NCBI RefSeq assembly: GCF_932274485.2 | Contig: NC_065882.2 | Location: 28,724,890 to 28,788,889, forward strand | Length of the DNA stretch: 64,000 nt | From: Patella vulgata | Lineage: Eukaryota > Mollusca > Gastropoda > Patellidae | Direction: 5' to 3' | Shown here: positions 1 through 11,514 of the stretch, one piece after another | How positions within the stretch are numbered: position 1 is the first letter of the stretch | Layout of the letters: each line of letters starts with the position of its first letter | Translations under genes and position numbers: made by a program | Notes under the pieces: model-generated | What the model saw: only the letters and a program-made list of their open reading frames with translations | Told to the model about the DNA's origin: nothing | The model's database searches: none

Positions 1-720
1 AAATCGTGGAATAAGCATTATTTTGAAGATTTTGATGTTTAATGATGAAAAACCAATGTTGACATTTTTTCTGAGTAGGTCTTCATAATTTGGGAGGTCA
101 TTATTTGAGGGTAGCCATTTTGCGATAATATTCCAACTTACTTTTTTTAAATTTTTACCTTATTTATAATGTTATCGACATATCAACTTTGATTTGACAA
201 TGTATATATATTGACAGGGGTCATGACAATATTTCAGATTTTTTTCGATCACTTCATGAAGATATGTTCAAGATGGCGGCCATTTTTGGCGGGAAAATCG
301 GACGATGTGCTTATTTCGATTAAGTAGTAGTTTTGGTGTCAATAAATATGTTTTCAGGCACAGATTCAATTTCTGCCAGTTACAACTGTGTAAAATGATC
401 ACATGTTCATCTATTTTGCATATTTCCAAGATGGTGGCCATTTTTGGCAGGAAAATGAGACGGTGTTCTGATATTGATTAAGTAGTCGTCTTTGGTGTAA
501 ACATATCTGCTTTCGGGTAGCAGATTCCATTTCTGCCGTTTACAACGGAGTAATATGATAACATGTACACATATTTAGCTTATTTCTAATATAGCTGCCA
601 TTTGTGGGGGGAAAATGGGACGATGTGCTGATTTTGAAACAGTTTCTGAATCCAATTCTGCTATGTATAAGCTTGTAGCATGTTCATGGAAGCCATTTTA
701 CCCATTAGGTATATTATCCA
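1..720 (+). repeat. T1 tandem-repeat family, copy 1 (cut by window start)
   Basis: Diverged units of about 120-170 bp. Each carries an AAGATGGCGGCC-like motif, then a GGCGGGAAAATGGGACGATG motif, then a stretch on the theme of a toned 'ATTCCATTTCTGCC' box and an 'AAAATGATCACATG' box. The same leader (ATCGTGGAATAAGC) and the same units return at 51.55 kb and 58.03 kb in the same orientation, so this is a dispersed family with a fixed 5' leader and an internal tandem array. The window starts inside the leader. No coding potential is visible; short ORFs here are not supported. Confidence 0.8.
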
Positions 721-1124
721 ACGATGAAAATTTCTTATCCGATTGGACCACTGACTGAGCTAGTATCGATTTTCCAGGAAAAAAGTACATTTACTTGGTC
801 GATCAGTCTGATTTTAAGACTTGGTGGCGTCATCGAGACTTTTAGTTTATGTTGTCTGTCAGTTATAGATACAAAATTAACGATGGTTAAAAATGTGAGA
901 CTTACAACTTTTGAAAAGGTAATCAATAAATTAAAAAGTAGAACAGAAATGCATGATATATTAAATATAAAGCGGTATACAAAGAAACAAAAACAAGGAC
1001 TACAAATGAAATAATAACACTTGCATAGATTATATTATCAACTGACATAAAGCTGCGTGTGGAAGGAGTCATCCAATGGAATGCTGTGGCAAACAAACTA
1101 TATCACCAATTAAACGACGACGTG
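721..1124. other. No gene seen; T1 tail and unassigned DNA
   Basis: The first part (to about 800) matches the tail of the 51.5 kb T1 copy at about 52560-52660 (shared ATTATCCAACGATGAAAAT). The 96-codon ORF at 724-1014 has no recognisable domain and lies across repeat DNA, so I do not call it. Confidence 0.5.
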
Positions 1125-1590
1125 ACCCGCCATCTATGATATCACTACCATCACTATCGAAAGAACTGGTGGCAGTGATATAAAAGTAGCCGGCCACATC
1201 GTTGTGTAAATGGTGACATACGTTATGTTTCCAACGCAACAGCATTCCACATGCTCATTCCACATTCAGCTTGGAAGTCAGTTGGTAACATAACCTATTC
1301 ACGAGGGTTTCTTAGTAAGCATTTCATTTACAGCCACGTCCCCACTACCTTTAACCACGTTGCCGCCAGGCTGGAACGAAGCTCTTAGCCACCACATGAT
1401 TCATGCTTGCTACGCTGTTAAGATCTTTTTTGTATATATAGGGAAGGTACTGAACCTCGTCCATCAGTTTCAGTCTAGCATCCTAAGAGGAAACATCAAG
1501 AAACGAAAAAATGTTCTTGACTGCTTGGCATTTGGTTGTTCTCTGCTTTGAAAGTAAATGAGGACGGGGTGAGCATTGCGCAGGAATATG
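1125..1590 (+). repeat. E repeat, copy 1, with TATA-like box
   Basis: About 460 bp that reappear inverted at 52915-53300. Both copies hold the conserved string GGTGGCAGTGATATAAAAGT, then about 330 bp that stay alignable to TTCTCTGCTTTGAAAGT and beyond. The TATAAAA followed by a conserved downstream block looks like a small promoter-plus-leader unit that has been copied. The short ORF inside (1360-1551) is not conserved in frame between the copies, because they differ by indels. Class unknown. Confidence 0.6.
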
Positions 1591-1904
1591 AACATTCCGA
1601 TAAAAACCAATAAAAAAGAATGATTAAATTTCAGTCTTTATCATGGTTAAAATCACAGCAAATATACACCTTCGTGTTCTAGGATACACATTGATTGATA
1701 AAAACGCTATGATACAACATTTTGGGGTTTAAAAGTAGCAAAAAGGACGGTAAAAAGACAACAATGTTATACGGACCTTTGCCGTATGGAATCTGTTCGA
1801 TAAGTGCTGTCGTATCCGTGTGCCGTATCACGTATGAGAAATACACACACATTGATGACGTCACACACAAAATCCAAATGGATACGCGATACGGACCAGA
1901 AATT
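1591..1904. other. No supported feature
   Basis: AT-rich sequence without recognisable coding or repeat content. Confidence 0.4.
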
Positions 1905-2870
1905 TACGCTTGCCAAAAGTCTCTATTGTCATTTTGGCAAAAACTGTATTTTAGCCCCCAAAACAAATATTTTGTTGTAATGAGTTATATTTATTATTCA
2001 TTTCAAATTATGATATTTGATCCCTATTGACAAATAGTATGAATCAATGCCATCATATTTATATATATAAAAAAAAGTTTCTAACATCTTCCCTTGTCGA
2101 AAAATAACCAACTTTGTCAGCATTTTAATTTAAGTTTATGGGCCGTGGGTTAAATAATTATTGCCTGATTTGTATAAAGCAAAAGCTCTGTGGTGCAAAT
2201 TCTCAACTTTTTTCTACAGATAAACCTTTCTGTAGGTGACGTAATTTTGCCAAAAACTTTAATTTTGACCTGTCGAAAGATCTTCGCAAAGGAAAATATT
2301 AATTTGTACAAATCTAAAGATCAAGATGAATGCTCCTACTAAAGACGCAAAATATGTCAGGCTTAGTTATTTATTTCGGTTTTGAATTTACGCCATTTTG
2401 ATATAAGGATGATAAACTAGGTGTATAAATGAGTTATTTACAATGCATTCAGGCTTTTCATATTTTAAAATATTTCTTGACAATTTTCATAAACCCGAAA
2501 CATTAATCCTTACAAAGACAATGTATGTCAAAATAAGTTTGTTATATTTGCTGTTGACGAGAAATAGGCGATTTTGCATCAGTCACTTTTCACATTATTT
2601 TGCCTGTAAACGAGTTAATTATAGTCCGATTTTCGACTTTTCTTTATCATGTGATGCCTCGGGCGACTTTTGACGGGGTGGAACCAATTTCACATTTATG
2701 ATATCACCAGACATGGCGCCATTTCGGAAAAAAACTGTATTTTTAGCCTTCAAAACAGATTTGATTTGTAATATTTATAAAATTATGATATTTGATTTAA
2801 TTTAACACATATAATGAACCCATTCGATCATACAGATATCACCAAATGGTTTCTAACTTGTACTGCATGC
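1905..2870 (+). repeat. G repeat family, copy 1
   Basis: Diverged non-coding repeat with recurring blocks such as TTTTGGCAAAAACTGTATTT, TTTCTAACATCTTCCCTTG and a TGATATTTGAT stretch. The same blocks occur at about 33060-33420 (minus), 38580-39880 and 44760-46060 (minus), and 58640-61990 (plus). It has no coding content and is assigned only as a high-copy family. Confidence 0.75.
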
Positions 2871-3599
2871 TTGATTTTCCATAATAGCACCAACATGACT
2901 ACATGAATGTCCTTGGCCAGCCATTCACGTACACCAGCCTTTAACTATTGTTCCATCTTGTTGACAAAGTACATACACTTAATTATTTCTTGTGATGTTC
3001 TGTGAAGCGCGAACATAAGTTTTCAGCATAATCTCCTTATTATCACACGTATGTTGTACAATCTGACCGACATTACCACTTTGAAAAAAGTTGTAGTTTT
3101 GTAAACTTTTAGAGTTTTTCATTTCTTGTCCATCGACTGTTTTTGATGAAATTAGATAATTATGGATATCTCAGTACATCAAATTAGGCCAATATCTCAT
3201 GTCGTCAACCCAAGCAGCAATTTTGTCTAAATCAGCAGAGGTTGTCCTGTAAACAACTTATATCACATCCGGTAATACAAGATGGCCGAATGAGGTGGAC
3301 GTGTCGAGGAAGCGAGTTAATCTCCTTCAGTTTAAACAGTGTTATATTTCAGATGATCTATCAAAACCTCCTGAGTAAATTAAGTATGTACTAAATTAAC
3401 TTTTTATGTGTTAACTGTGACAAATATATGCAAAAAGGGAGACATTTCGTTGACTTATAAAATCGTCTATATAATATCTCGGAAAACAGTTCACCGGAGT
3501 TCACTCAGCTTATTTTTACAAGGCTAGACTGGTGGTGTATAAGTTGCATATAAAATATTAAGGCCGAAATCAAGACAATCAAAACCATCAAGAAGGGAG
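2871..3599. other. No gene seen upstream of LINE ORF1
   Basis: Mixed AT-rich DNA. The last part (about 3480-3599) may be the 5' leader of the LINE that follows, judging only by position. Confidence 0.35.
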
Positions 3600-4350
3600 A
3601 TGGCTTCCAATTCAAATCCGAATGATTCCAACAGTATAAACGATTTTCTAGATAATGTTCTAAAAGATGATGGGTCGTTACGGTCATTTATTGGTGAAGT
3701 ATTTAAACGTGAAGTCATAATGAGCCATATTGTTCACTTAATCCAACCAAAACTAACTCAAGATTTAGTTAGTCGCATCGACCATGTAGAAAATAAAATT
3801 GATGACCTAGAACAATGTTCTAGACGAACATGCCTTAAATTCAGTGGTATCAGTAAGAGAGCTGGTGAAAATACAGATAACCCCATACTGGATATTATAA
3901 ATAACCATATTTTAAATGATAGAGATGGCCGTTTAACAATTAACCAAATAGGTCGTACGCATAGAGTTGGATCTCGTAATAAAGATTACCACAGAGATAT
4001 AATTGTTAGATTTATCAGCTACAGGGATCGTGCTGCAGTATATTGCAATGAAATGAGGCTAAAACAATTCAACATAACAAATAAAACAAAAATCTTTATT
4101 AATGAAGCCTGGACACATAGAAAATCACAGTTGTATAAAAAATACACGCGAACTCTTTAAACTGAATAAAATAAAAAAAAAACTGCTGGACATATGACTG
4201 TCGAATATATGTAAGAAATCTAGATGATGACAAAAACATATTAATTAATTGTGAAGATGACATAAATCAGTTTTATGACACGCCAAATGTTGAACAGCAA
4301 ATGAACAGCAAATCAGCCCGATCACCTGACATTGTTAAACCAACTACTGT
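3600..4350 (+). pseudogene. LINE ORF1 (coiled coil plus RNA-binding type), frameshifted
   Basis: The open frame runs 3600-4160 (186 codons). After the N-terminus there is a heptad-like stretch ending in ENKIDDLEQCSRRTCLKFSG (about residues 64-84). This is the hallmark of LINE ORF1 proteins, where a coiled coil leads into an RRM-like nucleic-acid-binding domain. The next 100 residues (TINQIGRTHRVGS, DIIVRFISYRDRAAVY) fit that domain. A frame change near 4160 moves the C-terminal basic segment (YVRNLDDDKNILINCEDD) into another frame, ending by about 4340. No ORF2 follows, so the copy is truncated. Its role in the family is to coat element RNA. It probably belongs to the same LINE group as the RT pieces at 20.3, 32.5 and 63.1 kb, which is an inference from style only. 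Confidence 0.75.
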
Positions 4351-6515
4351 CTGAACCGTGGTAAATTATAAACGAATTTCGTCGATTGTGAACAAACTAC
4401 TGAACAATTGTTGTTAAAAACGTGCCTATGTGTTTGAAATAACCTCCGGTTGAATAGAATCCAGTGCACAATTGAATATCCAAACGTTCTCTCTTGAAAA
4501 GTCAATGTTTTTGCTTGTAGTTTCGGCTAAGTTCATAATAACATTGTACATGTGACATGATGAGTTAAACCAACTTAATATGTTGAAGGGGTAAATTGGT
4601 TGACAAATTTTGACAATCACGTGTGCTGCAATCACAACAACGCGCGACCTTTCCGATCGTTTGAGTTTGGGCAATAAAAATGGCAACTGAAGACAATAAA
4701 ATTAATTTGGAAACAATTGATTGTCAGTCTACTAAATTTTTATTCACAATGAATATATCACCGATTACACGAATACATGCAAATATTGCTTTTCACATCA
4801 TCATCACCTCATAATTGTAAATACCCTGTGTTAGTGTGTATTATATATATTTTAATAAATTATATTAGATCCTACATCCCTGTCAATTATATGCAACTCT
4901 GTGGCTAACATTTATAAATAAACATACTTTATTTCATAATTTTAATTGATAATATTTCATAACGCGGGGTCTAATCTCAATGGTCTGTAGTTATTAGTCC
5001 ATTTTCAAAGTTTTATGATTACCACAAAAACTATGAAAAAAGGGTCACCGCTTCTCAATAATTTCCATATTTATTTCACGTTCCGACTGTTCAAGTCCAT
5101 AATATTCCTGATTAAATTACTTTTTTTTTCGTTTATTCGACAGATACTGAAATCGAAACATTGTTGATAAGAACAGTTCGGGATGTCCAAACATCGTTTA
5201 TCGTCTTTATAAGAATGTATTTAAAACAAAAAATCACTTGTCAAAAGAGGTATCGCAGATTGCATGTATTTTTGGGTCTATTGTGTTAATTATGCAGACC
5301 GTGTTAAAAACTCGTGCAAGTTTCGCACTAAATTTAACCATTTTCACTGCACCTGTGTGGTATACAGTAACTCATATGGCATGGCACCTTTTACGGTAAT
5401 AGAATTCAAAGCGTTGATTGGTTGAGGCATGATCGCGATCTACGAAATGTCATCCGAAAATTCCATTCCCTGTGGATTTCAAAATGGAGTTGTACTTGTG
5501 ATTAATATAGGCCTATAGTTAATAACTGAGAGAACAATCGTATGGATACATTGCCCTGTGAATTTCAAAACGAAGCCGGGATTTCCGGAAATTAATTGTG
5601 TTACCAAGACGCAAAATTCTGAACAGTTTTTGCACAACAGAAATAATATTCGAAGATAAATAGAAAGACATGGAACTATATCTGCCGATAATTAAACCGA
5701 TGTGCGCTATGATTTGTTGTTGATAATAATTTTTAGTATTTATATAAAAAAAAGAAATAATAACGTTATATACATATTCAATGATGCAATGGCCTCGGCT
5801 ATTAATTTTGCCGAGGCAAATGTAAAATACATCGGTATTTACGGATTTACCTCGGCTACAGCCGATTGCCGAGGTTAATTGACAGGACTGCTTAAGTTCA
5901 TCAGAAAATATTAAAGGAATGTCGTTCTTTTTGTTCAGCACCTGTGTTTAAAAGAAATATTCCCACCCAACTCTCTAACAAAATAATTAATACAAGACGG
6001 AAACAAAATAACGGACTACGGGTGTATTTATGTTTGTAAACGCCCAAACTCATTACTGGTCCTAGAGCAATAGCTTATTCATACACAAAATTTGAATTGT
6101 CGTAAAAGAGCTAAACACCGTTACGATAGACAAGTCTTGCTGAGACCCCCTTATACGGAATGATCTGTCCCGATAAGTGACGTAATTAGCTTCCATTTTT
6201 CATTTCTCGATGTCAAAGTTTGTGAGGAGTTCAATTTTACAAGAGAGAACTTTTTTATTCTCTGGGATATTTAGTTGTACAATGGATTTTATTTAACGGG
6301 AGGTAATTTCAAACACACAGGTAAGTTTATATTACCTAAAGTCAAGTAGTTTGTTCATAATCGAAGAAATCCGTTTAAAATTTACGATGGTTCAGACAGT
6401 AACAGCGAAACCAACTACATCTGTATCCACAGCTCAACCGGTTAATTTACCTGATTCAATTCAATCAAGAGCCTTGTTATGACAACAGTCGTTGTTAGAC
6501 CTAGGTTAATGTAAG
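4351..6515. other. No gene seen; unassigned AT-rich DNA
   Basis: The ORFs at 4426-4686 and 5519-5941 show no recognisable domains. A stretch at about 5380-5500 (AAGCGTTGATTGGTTGAG, then GAAAATTCCAT) is related to 56505-56640, so it is a dispersed repeat. Nothing else is supported. Confidence 0.5.
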
Positions 6516-6540
6516 GGTTATCGACTGAGACAGAGGGGTT

Positions 6541-6640
6541 CAAGTTAGATGAACACCCGAGCTCGTGCAAGGTTGTACACTGAGAACGCGTCAGCGTTCG
6601 AAGTGTTCAATTGCGCGAGCTCGGGTGTTCATCTAACTTG
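6541..6640. repeat. Perfect 25-bp inverted repeat (large hairpin)
   Basis: The arm 6541-6565 (CAAGTTAGATGAACACCCGA plus GCTCG) is the exact reverse complement of 6616-6640. The 50-bp loop holds a second palindrome (GAACGCG TCA GCGTTC, about 6584-6598). Outside the arms TTATCGAC (6520s) and GTCGATAA (6658-6665) also pair, so the whole structure reaches about 6515-6670. Related sequence lies at about 19200-19350. Confidence 0.85.
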
Positions 6641-6689
6641 ATCCCGAGGATCGAAGGTCGATAACTGACTTACACACTGGATTCTTTGT

Positions 6690-7270
6690 AAGAAGTTAAA
6701 TGAGTCAATGAAAATGGGCGGATACGAGAGAGACGCAAGTCTATCACAGGCCCTTTATCATACAAAATAATTTTACCAATTCGTCTATAAAAGGTATCAA
6801 TACATTATTTTGCACGTCATAATTGTTTTTTACTCAGCAGATTGGGGAGTGGGTCAATATAGCCAGTGTATACCTGTTTATTTACGATGCATATAAATCA
6901 GATCATTCCAATGTCAGGTTTTTGAAATACAATTTTAAGTAATGTGGATTGGTATATGAATAATGTGTATTTTAAGCCTATTTGCTGATTTCCAGTTTTC
7001 GACATTTGTTTTATACGCCAACATGTCGTATATTGTCGTCGCTTCCGTCCGGTGTCCACGATGTGGAGGCTAAACAATTATGGTCATGAGACGAAGAATC
7101 CTATTGATTTTCAGTGATTTCCGATAATGACTTCCAGATTTATGGCCCTTGATATTTAATGTTTTGAGTACTCAACGTCAGTATAGGGCAGAATTAGAAG
7201 CCAAACAAGTATGACAATTACTTAATGGGTTTGTTATTCGTAATTATATTTTAGTGTGATGTAAATGTTT
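6690..7270. other. No supported feature
   Basis: AT-rich, no coding signal or recognised repeat. Confidence 0.4.
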
Positions 7271-7283
7271 TCCTTACCGACAA

Positions 7284-7549
7284 GGGGGGTTCGATGGCCG
7301 AATGGTTAGCGCGTGTGCGTTGTATCATAAGGTCTGTCATTGAGTCAACTGGCGCGGTTTCGATTCCCCGGTTGTACATGACAAGGTGTAGGGTAGCCTG
7401 TCCAACCTCGTTGGTTTCTCCGGGTCCTCCGGTTTCCTCCCACTGCAAAAGGCCCCTACGCGCAAACGAATTTTTGAAATAAAATTGAACCATGTGAATC
7501 CCGAAATAACCTAGTTTTTGTCGAGTGGACGTTAAACTCCATTTCTATC
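7284..7549 (+). mobile_element. SINE-A copy 1 (tRNA-derived, complete)
   Basis: The tRNA-like head has an A box (TGGCCGAATGGTTAGCG) and a B box (GGTTTCGATTCC). It is followed by the conserved body CTCCGGGTCCTCCGGTTTCC and a tail ending GTGGACGTTAAACTCC. A perfect 13-bp target duplication (TCCTTACCGACAA) flanks it at 7271-7283 and 7550-7562. The body resembles deeply conserved central domains of metazoan SINEs; the superfamily name is not assigned. ORFs overlapping it are spurious. Confidence 0.92.
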
Positions 7550-7562
7550 TCCTTACCGACAA

Positions 7563-8017
7563 AAGAAATATATATGCGACACCCCTTATTGACTGCCCGG
7601 GCGACTTAGCTGCTGCGGGCGTATGTTTCGTTGCCTGGCAATCTATCTTTAAAATCCACAACAGGCCAATGAATAATGTAATATCAATTTGGTGTGAATG
7701 GGGTATGCTGCATTGACTGGAATACGTTTTACATACACGAATTGTCAGCTACAGAACAAACTAACCATGTGCGAAAGAAAATAGCATGTGCGATGATGTA
7801 GGGAAGGTATTTTACAAGATTACAATTATCTAAAACATGACAAAAACAGAAATTTATCCCATTTCGCTAGGTTTTCTGTATTTGTTCCTTATTCTATTGG
7901 ATGCGTTTTCTCGTTAATAATACTATTTCACAATCTGTATTGAAAAAATATTTATTTATTGTTTTAACTACATGTATTTATCTTTTTAATTAAAACGGTG
8001 TTTCTTGTTATTTCGGA
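7563..8017. other. No supported feature
   Basis: No recognisable gene or repeat. Confidence 0.4.
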
Positions 8018-8215
8018 CTATACTATATACCGGAAAACACCGGAAACACCGGAAAACTACCGGGAAAACACGGGCCATACTATATACCGGAAAACAACCG
8101 GAAAACACCATTTTATACTGAATACCGGAAAACACCGGAAAAACACTAAATACCTGAAAACATCCTAAATACTGGAAAACACCCTAAATAGGTAAACGGG
8201 AGCCTGGTCCTCTGT
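8018..8215 (+). repeat. ACCGGAAAACACC minisatellite-like block, left copy
   Basis: Short irregular repeats of (ATA)CCGGAAAACACC, ending GAGCCTGGTCCTCTGTG. The reverse complement of the same block is at about 18955-19150, so the pair forms a 10.7 kb-spaced inverted repeat around the PLE. Confidence 0.8.
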
Positions 8216-8221
8216 GTGCGG

Positions 8222-9605
8222 TTTTGGACCAAGTGAGCGCCGATGAAGGAAGGTCAAGGTCATTACGATATTCGTTTTACATATAGCCTCCCCCCCCCCC
8301 AAAAAAAAAAAAAAAATTCCGATTTTTTTTTCTCCAAAATTTTTTTGATGCCTATTATGCTTTGAATGTTTTAAAAGACGCAATCAGTCTACCTCCATCA
8401 TTGACCATATTTCAGTAAATTTCAATAGATTTCAGTTTTTCAGTATTTCAGTAGATTAAACACAGCCCTCTGAGGGCCCCGTTATATGCCGGTTGCGCCG
8501 GTCTCCTGATTCTTACTAGTAACGCTGGCATCAGGGTTGTACGAATTAGTGGAAGGCACGATTAGGCCAACTCCTCCCTAGGTAACAAAAAATCGCATCA
8601 TAAAACAGCAAGTATCATCAAAAGCGAGTTAATAAATCTCTGAATAGTTCGAGTTTAAGTTCCAGGTTTAACCGCTATGTGTCCTAATCACCAAACGAAA
8701 TGGATGCCACGCAATTCTCGGACAGGCTGTAATCTGAAAAGTGTCTATCCTTTCCAAGAGCTATCCATCTCGTTGGAAGGGCTAAAAATCTACTTGTTTC
8801 TGAGCTTACTTTCATTCCAGGGTCAAATATAATCACTTGAACCATAATAATATTCAACATATTCCATCATATTCCGAGGGCCACACACAGGATTTTTTTC
8901 TGGATTACTTTTTGAGCTTTTTTCCCCAACTCGTTGACCAGTTTTCCTTGAGAAAACCCCAACTTTCGCCCAATTGTCCATGAGAAAACTACATATTCTA
9001 TCTTACTGCATTGATGGGAAGTGGTAAGCTGGACGTCTGTGAAAAGGGTTGATCGATAAATTTTCAAGGAAGCAATTGTTGTTTTTGTTTGTGAAATAGA
9101 GGACTCTAGCCGAGGAAGCTACTTCCCCCCCCCCCCCCGAGAACCTCAGGCAACCAATTTGTTTTATGTACTACTATCGTAATAAAACATTACTATGTTA
9201 ACCACTTCCTGGTGGCTGAAGACTTACACCGAATGCGTATTCGGAAAAAAAATGTCTCTGAGAAAATGTTTTTTCCGACAATCGATATTCGAGATGTCTT
9301 CTGTTGCACAAATTATGCTGCACTGTGTAAGAACTTGCATCCTTTGATCTGAAGATTGTAGATGGAAAAGTATCATTTTCACTATTTCAAAGTAAACCTG
9401 CATTTTCGTATATCATCCCGTAATTTGTGATTAATGACAATGACTGTGGAAATAATATGGGTTGAGGTACGGAAGATCTATGTTCGTCACGTGACTGGAC
9501 AATTCCATCCCCGTCCCACCCTGACGATGATCCCTCCCGGAGCGGCTATTTGTAAAGCGAACATCGTAATGAACTTGACCTTCCTTCGTCGGCCAAGAAG
9601 TCCCA
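8222..9605. repeat. Inverted-repeat unit with about 65-bp arms
   Basis: The left arm at about 8222-8290 (GATGAAGGAAGGTCAAGGTC then ATTACGAT) is about 80% matched by the reverse complement of 9535-9605. Between the arms I see homopolymer runs (C then A at 8288-8315; C at 9125-9138), a GC-rich block near 8465-8600 and no gene. No clear target duplication was found, so transposon status is open. The 68- and 65-codon ORFs at the right arm are not supported as genes. Confidence 0.5.
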
Positions 9606-9789
9606 CGGCAAGCGACTTCAGGATAGTGTGAAGACATAGTTCCATCGCCTCCTGTCCACGGTCTCTAAAACTGTTACACCCCCCCCCCCCCATCACCTTC
9701 TCCGGGACACACGAAACACACCAAACAAGAGAAAATTATCCCCTGGAGAAGGCACATGCATTAACACTCCCTCGAAGCGTGCATTTGTG

Positions 9790-10369
9790 TCTGGCTCACC
9801 TACTTCCTCGGGATCTATATCGCCACTGAACGCGCTTGTCAACTGTCTTCCACCAGGTCTTCCACCTATCCCTAAAAAGACCCCACAGCTACAAAGGTAA
9901 AGACGAGAAGGATTTATGGTACCTACTAGCAGTCAAGGCAAAGACACTGGTATTGGATCCTCAAACCTGGCTAGGATTGTATCCTTCCTCGGGGACTGGG
10001 AGATCCATAGCTATTCTGGAGCCAAGATCAGCCACATCAAACAGTTCCTCCAGAACTACATGGGACCTGCACCAGAAGAATTAGTGATACATGTCGGGCT
10101 CAACAACAGGGAGGAAAGTGAACCAAGCATACACGAGCAGATGCTAGATCTACTCAAAGTGACCAGAGCAGCTTTCCCACAAGAAAATCCGATCGCCTAC
10201 CAAAACCTCACTAGGTACAACCAATTTGATCTCCACTGCACCTTCACCAAACGCAACCACACTACCAAACTTCACGGGCAAAATTGAACAGAAAGGTAAC
10301 GACGCCATCCACTGGAGTCCGGACACGGCCAGAGCGATCATCAACTGCTGGATGAGAAATTTAAACTAG
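9790..10369 (+). pseudogene. SGNH-hydrolase-like ORF upstream of PLE reverse transcriptase
   Basis: The sequence shows the spaced SGNH blocks: GSSNLARI (block I, catalytic-type Ser), SYSGAKISHI (block II Gly), VIHVGLNNRE (block III Gly-x-Asn) and near the end DAIHWSPDTARA (block V, Asp-x-x-His), finishing WMRNLN-stop at 10369. The part before is Pro/Ser-rich. The frame is interrupted, so only 9916-10287 is open from one Met. SGNH/GDSL esterase-like domains are known in the ORF1 of some CR1-type LINEs. Here the domain precedes a PLE RT, 50 bp before its N-terminal domain, in the same orientation. That it belongs to the PLE is inferred from position. Confidence 0.6.
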
Positions 10370-10414
10370 GATTAGGGAAAAGGAATGAGAAGCCGTCCTC
10401 AGGACAGACAGTTA

Positions 10415-11514
10415 TCAATTTGAGCGACAGACGTTTCAGCCCCCTAGAAATGAACATTCTTGACAGAGGCTTTAAATTCATCCCAACCCCCACAATAGCA
10501 TCCATAGACCCCATCATCCAGTCAACCGATCGCTTCCAAAGGACCCTTTCGCTAACTTATTTTTTTAGGAACAAACCCGGCAGAGGTAAAAAACTATTCA
10601 CAGAAAAATCCACATGGAAACCACCTAAAAAGTCATTATCACCAACCATCTTAAAAACTTTCGACGAAATGAACACAGAAATATCATTACTTCAACCACA
10701 ATCTCAGAAATAAAATCTCAATCGTACAACAAAAACAGCATTAAACACCCTCAAAAAAGACAAAAACATAATAATCAAGAAAAGCGACAAAGGCTCGTGT
10801 TGTGTCATAGTGAATCGCGCAGACTATATCTCTGAGGCAGAAGAACAATTAAATAATCCTAAACATTACACTAAATTAGACCAACCCATCTTTAAGGACA
10901 CTGCAACCTTAATAAACAACATCTTACATGAATTGCAAGACAAGGAATACATAACAAAAAACAATATGATTATCTATCCGCTAAATCTGACTGTCGGCAA
11001 CGACATCTCTATACGCTACCAAAAATACATAAAAATCCAGAAACGGAATAAATTACCCAAGGGGCGCCCAATAATATCAGACTGTGGCCACGAATCATAC
11101 AACGTATCACAATACATAGACCATTTCTTATTACCCCTAGCATGCCAACACCCATCCTACCTTAAAGACACTAATGATTTTATTCATAAAATCAAACAGT
11201 TAAGAGTACCTGAGCACACCATTTTAATATCCATTGACGTACAGAGCATGTACACGAACATCGATAATACCACAGGAGTTGAAGCAGTTAGGAAAGCATT
11301 TCTTAGGAACCCGCAAGCATCCAGACCGGACGAAGAAATCCTCAAATTACTCGACATTTGTCTGAGGAGGAATGACTTCGCTTTCAACGACCAAGTATAC
11401 CTCCATTCTTGCCCTGAGTTATGCAAATCTCTTCATGGCGGAGTGGGAAAGGGAAGTTCTGCCGCTCTGCCCATTAAAACCAGATTTCTATGTGCGTTTT
11501 CTAGATGACGTTTT
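10415..11514 (+). pseudogene. PLE N-terminal domain and reverse transcriptase, 5' part
   Basis: It starts with the PLE leader NLSDRRFSPLEMNILDRGFK and FIPTPT, then LSLTYFFRNKPG. After a break the frame gives IIIKKSDKGSCCVIVNRADY (the PLE DKG...Y block) and KGRPIISDCGHESYNVSQYI (RT motif with the conserved KGRP...ISD). Next come ILISIDVQSMYTNI (motif A, catalytic Asp) and, at the right end, RFLDDVF (motif C; the DD at about 11502-11508). The insertion begins seven bases after this DD. Telomere-type PLE reverse transcription is the family role. The copy is decayed and cannot make a whole protein. Confidence 0.85.

Noticed and set aside
5519-5941. 140-codon minus-strand ORF
   Set aside because: No domain, odd composition, AT-rich setting without promoter or splice context.
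7284-7400. Possible tRNA gene (A and B boxes)
   Set aside because: The boxes belong to SINE-A: same head in several copies, target duplications, conserved non-tRNA body. No full cloverleaf was sought beyond the boxes.
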